In this document: positions 1 through 7,013 of the stretch, piece after piece | Layout of the letters: each line of letters starts with the position of its first letter | Position numbering within the stretch: position 1 is the stretch's first letter | Source of the DNA: Elusimicrobiota bacterium | GTDB lineage: Bacteria; Elusimicrobiota; Elusimicrobia; UBA1565; UBA9628 | Assembly: GCA_023700845.1 (NCBI GenBank) | Contig: JAMPYD010000082.1 | Coordinates: forward strand, 1 to 7,560 | Direction: 5' to 3' | DNA: 7,560 nucleotides | Notes under the pieces: model-generated | Database searches by the model: none | Seen by the model: only the letters and a program-made list of their open reading frames with translations | Told to the model about the DNA's origin: nothing | Program-made: the position numbers and the translations under genes

Positions 1-15
1 CATCCTCTCCCGCCT

Positions 16-609
16 ATGACCGCGATTTCCGTCGTCGTTCCCGCGCGCAACGCGGGCGTGAAGGCGAGCACCGCGCCTCTGCTGACCTTCCTGGACGCCG
101 ACGACCTCCTGGTGCGGGGCGCGCTCGCGTCCCGCCGCGATCATCTGGCCGCCAACCCCGGGGACATCGCCGTCGGCGGCCTGCCGTCCCGCCTCATCGA
201 CGAGCGCGGCCGGACAGTCGCCGAGGTGTTCGAGCGCATGGCCTCCCGGCTCTCTTTCCCTTTCAGGTTGAACGACGCGTTCTACCGTGGGGGGAACTTC
301 TTCCCGGTGTCGTGCGCCCTGTATCTGTACCGGCGCGAGGCGTTCGAGCGCGCCGGGCTTTACGACGAAACTTTGCCGGCCGCGCCCGACTGCGACTTCC
401 ATTACCGCCTCCTGAAGTCCGCCGAGATTCCGATCCTGAGGGTCCCCGTCTTCGATCGCCGCCTCCACGGCGCCAACCTGTCCTTGACGGGCGCGGGGGC
501 CAAGGCGCCGGCGTTCCGCCCCGAGATCGTCGCGGCGGTGCGCGCGGTCAACCGGCGCCACGGCTACGACCCGAAGGAGATCACGCCGTGGGAGGCGGAG
601 TACCTATGA
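16..609 (+). CDS. Family 2 glycosyltransferase, apparently missing an internal segment
   Basis: Predicted 197-residue GT-A fold glycosyltransferase that would move a sugar from a nucleotide-sugar to an unknown acceptor in the cytoplasm. Visible motifs are the first beta strand ISVVVP (residues 4-9), ARNAG (10-14), the metal-binding DADD (27-30), an acceptor-side stretch RREAFERAGLYDE and PDCDF, which holds the probable catalytic base Asp, followed by HGANLSL. In intact GT2 proteins about 65-75 residues, including the nucleotide-contacting DDGSTD-type motif, lie between the VVVP strand and the ARNAG helix. Here the two are fused directly, and the protein is correspondingly short. The reading frame is intact, so this is an in-frame loss or an assembly collapse. 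Activity is doubtful as written. The frame is open to the window edge and the 15 upstream bases show no Shine-Dalgarno, so the ATG at 16 is the likely but not certain start. The stop overlaps the SDR start as ATGA, making it the first visible gene of a coupled operon. Confidence 0.8.
   Translation: MTAISVVVPARNAGVKASTAPLLTFLDADDLLVRGALASRRDHLAANPGDIAVGGLPSRLIDERGRTVAEVFERMASRLSFPFRLNDAFYRGGNFFPVSCALYLYRREAFERAGLYDETLPAAPDCDFHYRLLKSAEIPILRVPVFDRRLHGANLSLTGAGAKAPAFRPEIVAAVRAVNRRHGYDPKEITPWEAEYL
591..600 (+). promoter_or_regulatory. Ribosome binding site for the SDR gene
   Basis: The purine-rich run GGAGGCGGAG lies inside the 3' end of the glycosyltransferase gene. Its last GGAG sits 5 nt before the ATG at 606. 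This fixes the SDR start at 606 and rules out the much longer in-frame extension to 312, whose translation is an Arg/Pro-rich shadow of the glycosyltransferase. Confidence 0.6.
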
Positions 610-1286
610 GGGACGGAGCCGTCCTGATCACCGGCGGCGGAAGCGGCATCGGCGCGGCCTGCGCCGCGGAGTTCCTCCGCCGGGGGCGGAATGTCGTCGT
701 CGTCGGGCGGCGGGCGGGCCGCCTGAAGGCCGTGAAGGGCGCGCTGGCGCTCGCCGGCGACGTCGGCGACGAGGGCTTCGCGCGCCGGGCCTTCGCGGCC
801 GCGCGCCGGCGCTTCGGCTCGGTCGACGTCCTCGTCAACAACGCGGCGCACCTGGTGAAGAAAAGCTTCGTCGACACCACGGCCGCGGAGTGGGACGAGG
901 TCATGCGCACGAACCTGCGCGGGCCCTTCCTGTTCAGCCGGGAGTTCCTCCGGGCCGCGAAGCCGGGAGGCGCGATCGTCAACATCGGCTCCCTCGGCGG
1001 GATTCAGGGAACCGAGAAGTTCCCCGGCCTCTCGGCGTACACGGTCAGCAAGTACGGGATCAGCGGGCTGACGGCGGCGCTCGCCGTCGAGGCGCGAGCG
1101 CTCGGAGTCGCGGTGTTCTGCGCGGCCCCGGGCGCCGTGGACACGGCGATGCTGCGCAAGGCGGCGCCGGGATTGAAGGCCGGAGCCGTTCCGGCGGACG
1201 TCGCCCTCGTCGTGGCCGACCTCGCCGGCTCCGCCCGGCCCGACCTCCTGTCGGGCGCCGTCATCCCCCTGGACACCAACCGATGA
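606..1286 (+). CDS. Short-chain dehydrogenase/reductase (SDR), NAD(P)-dependent
   Basis: Predicted 226-residue cytoplasmic classical SDR, slightly short for the family (about 240-260). The Rossmann cofactor motif TGGGSGIG is at residues 9-16, the NNAA motif at 78-81, the catalytic Ser at 129 (NIGSLGG), and the catalytic YTVSK with Tyr145 and Lys149. The C-terminal side holds the conserved PGAVDT motif. The Ser-Tyr gap is 16 residues instead of the usual 13 because of a TEK insertion before FPGLSAY; I recall the GTEKFPG pattern from a bacterial SDR subfamily but cannot check it here. The first residues run directly into the beta strand, and the good ribosome site supports the ATG at 606. The gene overlaps the glycosyltransferase upstream and the pterin synthase downstream by ATGA at both ends. 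Next to a PTPS-type synthase, a keto-pterin (sepiapterin-reductase-like) substrate is plausible, but SDR substrates cannot be read from sequence alone. Confidence 0.93.
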   Translation: MRDGAVLITGGGSGIGAACAAEFLRRGRNVVVVGRRAGRLKAVKGALALAGDVGDEGFARRAFAAARRRFGSVDVLVNNAAHLVKKSFVDTTAAEWDEVMRTNLRGPFLFSREFLRAAKPGGAIVNIGSLGGIQGTEKFPGLSAYTVSKYGISGLTAALAVEARALGVAVFCAAPGAVDTAMLRKAAPGLKAGAVPADVALVVADLAGSARPDLLSGAVIPLDTNR

Positions 1287-1695
1287 GCGCGAAAGCCTTC
1301 GTCACGCGCCGGATGACCTTCTCCGCGGGCCACCGCCTGCACAACGACGCGCTGAGCGCCGAGGAGAACCGCCTCCTCTACGGCAAGTGCAGCAACCCCA
1401 ACGGCCACGGCCACAACTTCACCGTGGAGGTCACGGTGGCGGGGGACATCGACCCGCGCACCGGGATGGTGTTCAACCTGCGCGACCTCAAGAAGGTCAT
1501 GACCGAGGTCGTCGAGGACGGGCTCGACCACAAGAACCTGAACCTCGACGTCCCCGCGTTCAAGGGCGTGATCCCGACGGCGGAGAACATCGCCGTCGTG
1601 CTCTGGGGCCTGCTGGCGGGGCGCCTGCCGCCGGGCGCGCTTCACGAGGTGCGCCTCGTCGAGACCGAGAACAACTTCGTGTCCTACCGCGGCGG

Positions 1696-1699
<4 letters not shown>
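1283..1699 (+). CDS. 6-pyruvoyl-tetrahydropterin synthase (PTPS-II type)
   Basis: Predicted 138-residue synthase that converts 7,8-dihydroneopterin triphosphate to 6-pyruvoyl-tetrahydropterin, the second step of tetrahydrobiopterin synthesis. Zinc ligands are His17 (SAGH), His42 and His44 (HGH). The catalytic Cys is Cys36, the Asp/His partners are Asp82-His83 (LDHKNL), and the pterin-anchoring Glu is Glu127. Every one sits at a constant offset of six from the residue numbers I remember for rat PTPS (Cys42, Asp88-His89, Glu133). The Cys-to-HGH spacing is C-x5-HGH, as in animal PTPS, unlike the C-x3-HGH of QueD (queuosine pathway). Long matches to the animal enzyme include GKC.NPNGHGHN, DP.TGMV.NL and LDHKNL. 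Length is normal. It has no Shine-Dalgarno and its ATG overlaps the SDR stop, so translation is probably coupled. It is the last gene of the operon. A carboxy-tetrahydropterin synthase role is the main alternative. Confidence 0.93.
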
Positions 1700-3378
<1,679 letters not shown>

Positions 3379-3380
3379 GG

Positions 3381-3388
3381 CTCCTCCC
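3381..3388 (-). promoter_or_regulatory. Ribosome binding site for the UbiB-like kinase
   Basis: On the - strand GGGAGGAG ends 2 nt before the ATG at 3378, with the GGAGG core 4 nt away. It fills most of the 13-nt gap after the Hsp20 stop and supports the chosen start. Confidence 0.65.
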
Positions 3389-3391
3389 GCG

Positions 3392-3838
3392 CTATTCGAC
3401 TTTGACGCTCCGGCCGGCGTGGACGCGCGCGCGCGCCAAGGTCACGCGCAGGATGCCGTTGCGATAGGAGGCCTTCGCCGAGGAGGGCTTGACCTCGTCG
3501 GGCAGGCGCACGCGGCGCAGGAATTCCCCGCGGGGCAGCTCGCGCCGTCCGGCCTCGGGGGCGCGCCCCGGCTCGGGGCGGCGGCCGCTGACGGTGAGGA
3601 CGGTCTCGGTGACGTTGACGCGGATGTCGGCCTTGTCCACGCCGGGAAGGGCGATGGAGACGGCGAACTCGCGCGAGTTCTCCTCCACGTCGGCCTCGGG
3701 GACCCACAGGGCCGTCCGGGCCGGGGCGACGTCGGCCATGCGCGACATCAGCATGCGGCGGGCGGGGTACCAGCCTCCGGCCACGGCCTGCTCCACGCCC
3801 TCCAGGATGTCGTGAACCGGCTCCCATTTCGTGGTCAT
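3392..3838 (-). CDS. Small heat-shock protein, Hsp20/alpha-crystallin family
   Basis: Predicted 148-residue ATP-independent holdase chaperone of the cytoplasm. The N-terminal arm (1-48) contains amphipathic segments. The alpha-crystallin domain covers about 50-137, with ALPGVDKADIRVNV (63-76), LTVSGRR (81-87), GEFLRRVRLP (104-113) and the A-x-x-x-NGIL signature ending near 130 followed by RVTL. The short tail carries V-K-V (145-147), a conservative form of the I-x-I motif that docks between subunits, almost at the C-terminus. The ATG at 3838 is preceded by AGGAGG and overlaps the stop of the diguanylate cyclase as ATGA. A longer in-frame reading exists upstream but it is a shadow of the cyclase gene. 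Position between a c-di-GMP enzyme and a UbiB kinase suggests co-expression under an envelope or redox stress signal (inference). Confidence 0.95.
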   Translation of the reverse strand: MTTKWEPVHDILEGVEQAVAGGWYPARRMLMSRMADVAPARTALWVPEADVEENSREFAVSIALPGVDKADIRVNVTETVLTVSGRRPEPGRAPEAGRRELPRGEFLRRVRLPDEVKPSSAKASYRNGILRVTLARARVHAGRSVKVE

Positions 3839-4773
3839 GGCTTCCTCCTCGTCCCGTTTATGGTTCGGCGCAACGAAACGGCCCGGCTCCAGAAGCGGAC
3901 GTCGTCGCGTCCGAGCTTTTTGACGGCGTACATCGCGCGGTCGGCCTTGGCGAGCAGGCGCTCGGCGCTGGGCCGGCCTTCGATCATGCAGCCGCCGATG
4001 CTGGCCGAGGTCGTGATCCGGCGGCCGTGCAAAGTGAACGGGCGCCGCATGATGCGCAGGATCTTTCGGGCGACGCGGTCGGCGTCGGCGCGCCCGGAGA
4101 CGGGATTGAGCAGGACGGCGAACTCGTCGCCCGCCCAGCGGGCCACGACGTCGGTGCGCCGCACGCAGCCGCGCAGGCGCGCCGCCACCGCGACGAGGAA
4201 CGCGTCGCCCGCGGCGTGGCCCCAGCGGTCGTTGATGTCCTTGAAATGGTCGAGGTCGAGGAAGAGGACGCCCAGCTGATCGCGGCGGGGACGCCCCGCG
4301 AGCGCGCGGCGGAGCTGCTCGTGGAAGAGGCGCCGGTTGGGCAGGCCCGTCAGCGGGTCGTACTGGGCGAGATGCTTGAGGCGCTCCTCGTTGAGCCGCG
4401 GGCTCGTGATGTCCCGGGAGATGCCGATGTAGCAGCGCGTGTGCCCCCAGGCGTCGGTGATCGCGCTGATCGTCAGCCACTCCAGGTAGATCTCGCCGCC
4501 CTTGCGGCGGTTCCAGATCTCGCCCTGCCAGCAGCCGGACCGCGTGATGTCGCGCCACATCCGGGCGAAGAACGCGCGGTCGTGCTTGCCGGAGTGGAGG
4601 ATGCGGGGATTGCGGCCGATGAGCTCGGAGCGCGGATGGCCGGTAACGGCGCAGAAGGCGTCGTTGGCGGCCATGATCGTCCCGTGCGGGTCGGTGATCA
4701 CGACCCCGTCGTGCATGGATTGGATGACCTGCCATGCCGTGATGGACAGCGCCGGCTCGCTCGACCTGGCCAT
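3835..4773 (-). CDS. PAS-domain diguanylate cyclase (AGDEF variant)
   Basis: Predicted 312-residue soluble enzyme that condenses two GTP into the second messenger c-di-GMP. A PAS sensor domain covers about 12-122 and ends in the PAC-type YIGISRDIT. A short helical linker (LNEERLKHLAQYDPLTGLPNRR) leads into the GGDEF domain (about 134-298). The metal and substrate residues are present in FLDLDHFKDIND (171-182). The signature reads AGDEF (214-218) instead of GGDEF; some AGDEF proteins are known to be active. An inhibitory I-site RxxD (RRTD, 205-208) sits the standard five residues before it, so product feedback is expected. No membrane segment is seen. The start at 4773 is placed just before the PAS domain; the frame stays open to 4995, but that extension is Arg/Pro-rich and crosses the structured intergenic block. 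There is no clear Shine-Dalgarno before 4773, so the start is the least certain point. The stop overlaps Hsp20 as ATGA. Confidence 0.92.
   Translation of the reverse strand: MARSSEPALSITAWQVIQSMHDGVVITDPHGTIMAANDAFCAVTGHPRSELIGRNPRILHSGKHDRAFFARMWRDITRSGCWQGEIWNRRKGGEIYLEWLTISAITDAWGHTRCYIGISRDITSPRLNEERLKHLAQYDPLTGLPNRRLFHEQLRRALAGRPRRDQLGVLFLDLDHFKDINDRWGHAAGDAFLVAVAARLRGCVRRTDVVARWAGDEFAVLLNPVSGRADADRVARKILRIMRRPFTLHGRRITTSASIGGCMIEGRPSAERLLAKADRAMYAVKKLGRDDVRFWSRAVSLRRTINGTRRKP
3844..3849 (-). promoter_or_regulatory. Ribosome binding site for Hsp20
   Basis: AGGAGG on the - strand lies 5 nt before the ATG at 3838, inside the last codons of the diguanylate cyclase gene. It is the strongest Shine-Dalgarno in the window and suggests Hsp20 is translated well on its own as well as by coupling. 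Confidence 0.7.
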
Positions 4774-4780
4774 AATGTTT

Positions 4781-4801
4781 GGACGTGCAATGGTCCGGCC
4801 A
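4781..4801. repeat. Direct repeat, copy 1 of 2
   Basis: A 21-bp stretch matches 4961-4981 at 17 of 21 positions, including the identical core GTGCAATGG (4785-4793) and GGCCA. The copies are exactly 180 bp apart and bracket the stem-loop block. This copy lies 8 nt upstream of the diguanylate cyclase start, so it could be an operator for that gene. Confidence 0.5.
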
Positions 4802-4954
4802 AGAGGCCCGGACGCAACGAACGAGGCCGCAGGCTTTCGCCGCGCCTCGTTCGTTCTCCCGAGCTTTGTTCCCGGGGAGCGGCACCGGTCGTCGCGCTTC
4901 CGCGCGTCCGGCCTCGCTTTCCCCGGAGGGGGTTGCGGGTTATCCCGGCCTCCG
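4793..4954 (-). promoter_or_regulatory. Candidate structured leader RNA upstream of the diguanylate cyclase
   Basis: This stretch is nearly filled by consecutive stem-loops. Read on the - strand from the 5' side they are: 4924-4954 (6-bp outer stem CGGAGG/CCTCCG with an inner 4-bp CGGG/CCCG stem); 4885-4911 (5-bp CGCGC/GCGCG stem with loop GGAA, plus an outer CCGG pair); 4856-4879 (weak, about 5 bp); 4816-4855 (described separately); and 4793-4813 (GTCCGG/CCGGAC plus CC/GG, 4-nt loop). The last ends 19 nt before the cyclase ATG. Two loops are GNRA tetraloops only when read as - strand RNA, which favours transcription toward the cyclase. It does not match the c-di-GMP-I or cobalamin riboswitch consensus as I remember them. 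High GC makes chance hairpins common, so structure is supported but function is inference. Confidence 0.4.
4816..4855 (-). other. Long hairpin with a GAAA tetraloop
   Basis: AACGAACGAGGC (4816-4827) and GCCTCGTTCGTT (4844-4855) form a perfect 12-bp inverted repeat. Inside it, - strand RNA can add two more pairs (4829-4830 with 4842-4843) and three more (GGC/GCC, 4832-4834 with 4839-4841) around loop GAAA (4835-4838), leaving only two single bulged bases (4828 and 4831). No T-run follows either arm, so it is not a normal intrinsic terminator, and the flanking genes diverge, so no terminator is expected here. Confidence 0.7.
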
Positions 4955-4960
4955 CATAAG
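4933..4960 (+). promoter_or_regulatory. Weak sigma-70-like promoter candidate for the 64-residue gene
   Basis: TTGCGG (4933-4938) and CATAAG (4955-4960) are separated by 16 bp and match the -35 and -10 consensus at 3 of 6 and 4 of 6 positions. Transcription would start near 4968, inside the second direct repeat, leaving a leader of about 60 nt. The match is poor and could be chance. Confidence 0.2.
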
Positions 4961-4981
4961 GGAGGTGCAATGGAATGGCCA
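4961..4981. repeat. Direct repeat, copy 2 of 2, with a nearby inverted TTGCACC
   Basis: Second copy of the repeat at 4781-4801. Its GGTGCAA (4964-4970) is also the exact inverse of TTGCACC at 5000-5006, and the pairing can extend to 10 bp with two G-T pairs. The motif GTGCAA thus occurs twice in direct and once in inverted orientation in this gap, as might be seen at binding sites for a dimeric regulator. Confidence 0.45.
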
Positions 4982-5021
4982 GGGGTCCGAGACAAATCGT
5001 TGCACCACGGCCGATGACGGC

Positions 5022-5027
5022 GGAGGG
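5022..5027 (+). promoter_or_regulatory. Ribosome binding site for the 64-residue gene
   Basis: GGAGGG lies 3 nt before the ATG at 5031. It is the main reason to accept this small gene and to choose this start over the open frame extending upstream to 4779. Confidence 0.55.
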
Positions 5028-5030
5028 CCT

Positions 5031-5225
5031 ATGCCGCGCTTCGAGACCATCGAGTTCGGACGACGCCGGGAAGATCGCCAGGCGGTGCGCTTCGTGTGGA
5101 CCGCCGCCGGCCGCGTGCGCCGCCTGACCGCCCAGACCGAGTCCTGCCGGGCGGCCTCCCGCATCCTCGAGGCCCTCGCCCGCTTCGAGCCCGCCCCGCG
5201 CCCCGTCTCCCTGCTTCTCAAATAG
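5031..5225 (+). CDS. Small hypothetical protein (64 residues)
   Basis: I do not recognise this protein. It is basic and soluble, with no signal peptide or membrane segment. Residues 8-36 look like two or three beta strands rich in Arg (EFGRRRED, AVRFVWTAAGRVRRL), residues 38-52 form a likely helix (ESCRAASRILEALARF), and the end is PRPVSLLLK. It has a single Cys at 39. A good ribosome site, a compact strand-helix plan and a stop only 3 nt from the converging histidine kinase stop argue that it is real; the lack of any recognised family argues for caution. It is read divergently from the diguanylate cyclase, sharing the structured 257-bp gap, and might be co-regulated with it. Nucleic-acid binding is conceivable from its charge but not shown. 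Confidence 0.6.
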   Translation: MPRFETIEFGRRREDRQAVRFVWTAAGRVRRLTAQTESCRAASRILEALARFEPAPRPVSLLLK

Positions 5226-5228
5226 CGC

Positions 5229-7013
5229 CTAGGGCGCCTGGGGGAGGGTGAAGGAGAAGGTCGAGCCTTGGCCGAGCTCGCTGTCGACCCAGAGCTCCCC
5301 GCGGTGCTGGGCGACGAGCTCGCGCGCGATCGCCAGGCCGAGGCCCACGCCCTCGCGCCGCTCGGCCTGGCCCTGGGTGAAGCGCTCGAACAGGCGCGCG
5401 CGGTCCTGCGGCGCGATCCCGCAGCCGGTGTCCCGGACCCGGACGACGACCGTCCCGGGGCGCTCGTCGCCGCCGGGCGAGGCCGCGAGCGTCACGCGCC
5501 CGCCCGCGGGCGTGAACTTGATCGCGTTGGAGGCCAGGTTGTTGAGGACCTGGAGGACGCGGCGCCGGTCGGCGAGCACCTGCGGCAGGCCCTTGCCGGC
5601 GGGGTCCGGCTCGACCTCGAGGACGACCTTCTTGGAGCGCGCCCAGGGCATGAGGACCTGGGCGCATTCGCGCAGCAGCGGCTCGAGCGGGGTCTTCTCC
5701 GGGTGCACCGTCATGCGCCCCGAGCTGACCTTGGAGAAGTCGAGCAGCTCGTCGATCATCTGCCGGAGGGTGCCGCTGTTGCGCACGCAGATGTCGAGGA
5801 AGTCGGCCTCCTCGCCCTTCAGCTTCGGCCGCAGGTGGTCGTTGAGCACCTCGAGCGCCGAGCAGATCGAGGTCAGCGGCGCCTTGAGGTCGTGCGTGAT
5901 GTTGGCGATGAACTCCTCCTGCATCTTCTGCGTCTCGCGGAACTTCGCCGCGTGCGGGAGCACCGCGTAGGTGCCCACGACCCGGCCGCGCTCGTCGTGC
6001 ACCACGGCCACGGACTGGCGGAAGGCGCTCATCGCGTCGGCGCCGCCGGCGTGCGAGACCTCCTCGGACACCGGGCGGTTCTCCGGGATGACGAGCTCCT
6101 TGGCCAGGACGACGAACTTGTCGGAGCCGTCGACGCCCTCGAGCCCCTCGAGGATCTTCTTGCCCGCCACGGCCGAGAAGGGGTGGCCGACGATCTCCTC
6201 GGCGGCCGGGTCCATCATCAGCACGCGCCCCTCCTGGTCGACGATCACCTTGCCCTGGGCGACGGTGGTCAGCACGCTCTCGGCGCGCACCCGCTCGTTG
6301 ACGACCGTCTGCTTCTCGAGCAGGAGCTTGTGCGACGCCTCGGAGGTGTGGCGGGCCAGGGCCGCCTCGACGTGCCGGAGCGCCTCGGCGTAGATCTCCG
6401 CGCGCTCCTTGGGGTCGGCGACGGCCTTGTCCACCAAGGTCTTGATGAAGGAGCCGAACCCGAGCGCGGGCTTGGGCGCCGGCTCCGGCGGCGGGGCCTT
6501 CGGCGCGGGGGCCGGCGCCGGCGCGAGGGGGGAGGCGGGCAAGGTCACGCGCCGCGCCTTCATGAACTCCTCGACGTTGGCGGAGACGTGGCGCACGCCC
6601 CGCTCCTTCAGGAAGTCCTCGGCGTTGGTCTGGTAGGCGCGGTTGGGGGCCGTCGACGCCAGCTCGCACAGCGCCGACAGCTCGTAGAGGCGGCACTCGG
6701 GGCGGAAGGTGACGCTGTGCAGGGCGTGGGCGCGGAAGGCGATGGCGAGCAGCTCGTAGGCCTGCGCCGTGTCGGCCGCGACCTGGCCGTTGACCAGCCA
6801 GCGCCCGGCGACGAGGGCGAACCCGATCTCGGGCCAGCCGCTCTCGGAGAAGATCTCGTGCAGCAGCTGCCAGGATTCGCGCTGGGACGAGGCGGGCACG
6901 GGATGCCCCGCGCTGTACAGCGAGACGAGCTTCACGGTCTGCCCGAAGGATTTCAGGAAATCCCGGCACAGCTCCATGACTCGCGGCGAGACGGGCGTCG
7001 TTTGGTCGTTCAT
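5229..7013 (-). CDS. Soluble PAS sensor histidine kinase with an uncharacterised N-terminal domain
   Basis: Predicted 594-residue cytoplasmic histidine kinase. An N-terminal domain (about 8-155) has the pattern SLYSAGHP (31-38), a WLVNGQ strand (72-77) and HSVTFRPEC...ELSALCEL; I recall similar LY-x-x-GHP...VNG...LTF domains of unknown function in front of bacterial signalling proteins. A Pro/Ala linker (158-184) and a helical segment (185-240) follow, then a PAS domain (about 243-355). The HisKA domain (363-432) has the phospho-acceptor His374 in the H-box THDLKAPL. The HATPase domain (about 475-592) has the N-box NNLASN (Asn491, Asn496), the G1 box DTGCGI (Asp528), the F-box FERF and the G2 box GVGLGLAI, so kinase activity is expected. 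No membrane segment or receiver domain is present and no response regulator is nearby. The ATG at 7013 has a GGGGGAGG site and overlaps the TPR gene stop as ATGA, so the TPR protein may be a partner. Confidence 0.93.
   Translation of the reverse strand: MNDQTTPVSPRVMELCRDFLKSFGQTVKLVSLYSAGHPVPASSQRESWQLLHEIFSESGWPEIGFALVAGRWLVNGQVAADTAQAYELLAIAFRAHALHSVTFRPECRLYELSALCELASTAPNRAYQTNAEDFLKERGVRHVSANVEEFMKARRVTLPASPLAPAPAPAPKAPPPEPAPKPALGFGSFIKTLVDKAVADPKERAEIYAEALRHVEAALARHTSEASHKLLLEKQTVVNERVRAESVLTTVAQGKVIVDQEGRVLMMDPAAEEIVGHPFSAVAGKKILEGLEGVDGSDKFVVLAKELVIPENRPVSEEVSHAGGADAMSAFRQSVAVVHDERGRVVGTYAVLPHAAKFRETQKMQEEFIANITHDLKAPLTSICSALEVLNDHLRPKLKGEEADFLDICVRNSGTLRQMIDELLDFSKVSSGRMTVHPEKTPLEPLLRECAQVLMPWARSKKVVLEVEPDPAGKGLPQVLADRRRVLQVLNNLASNAIKFTPAGGRVTLAASPGGDERPGTVVVRVRDTGCGIAPQDRARLFERFTQGQAERREGVGLGLAIARELVAQHRGELWVDSELGQGSTFSFTLPQAP

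Noticed and set aside
4774..4802. Sigma-70-like promoter for the cyclase (TTGGCC, 17 bp, AACATT on the - strand)
   Set aside because: The -10 box would touch the ATG at 4773, placing the transcription start inside the gene; box matches are also poor.
4816..4855. Intrinsic terminator
   Set aside because: The stem is strong but no T-run follows on either strand, and the flanking genes diverge.
4774..4960. Known c-di-GMP-I or cobalamin riboswitch upstream of the cyclase
   Set aside because: Fragments such as GGTGCC and GGGAA occur, but not in the order or spacing of either consensus, and the conserved c-di-GMP-I core is absent.
3835..4995. N-terminally extended diguanylate cyclase starting at 4995
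   Set aside because: The extra 74 residues are Arg/Pro-rich without domain character and cross the hairpin block and both direct repeats; the PAS domain begins just after the ATG at 4773.
5225..5237. Terminator between the small gene and the histidine kinase (GCGCC-TAG-GGCGC)
   Set aside because: Only a 5-bp stem with a 3-nt loop and no T-run; it overlaps both stop codons.
6470..6541. Tandem repeat in the histidine kinase gene
   Set aside because: It encodes the Pro/Ala interdomain linker; the low complexity follows from the residue composition, and I see no regular repeat unit.
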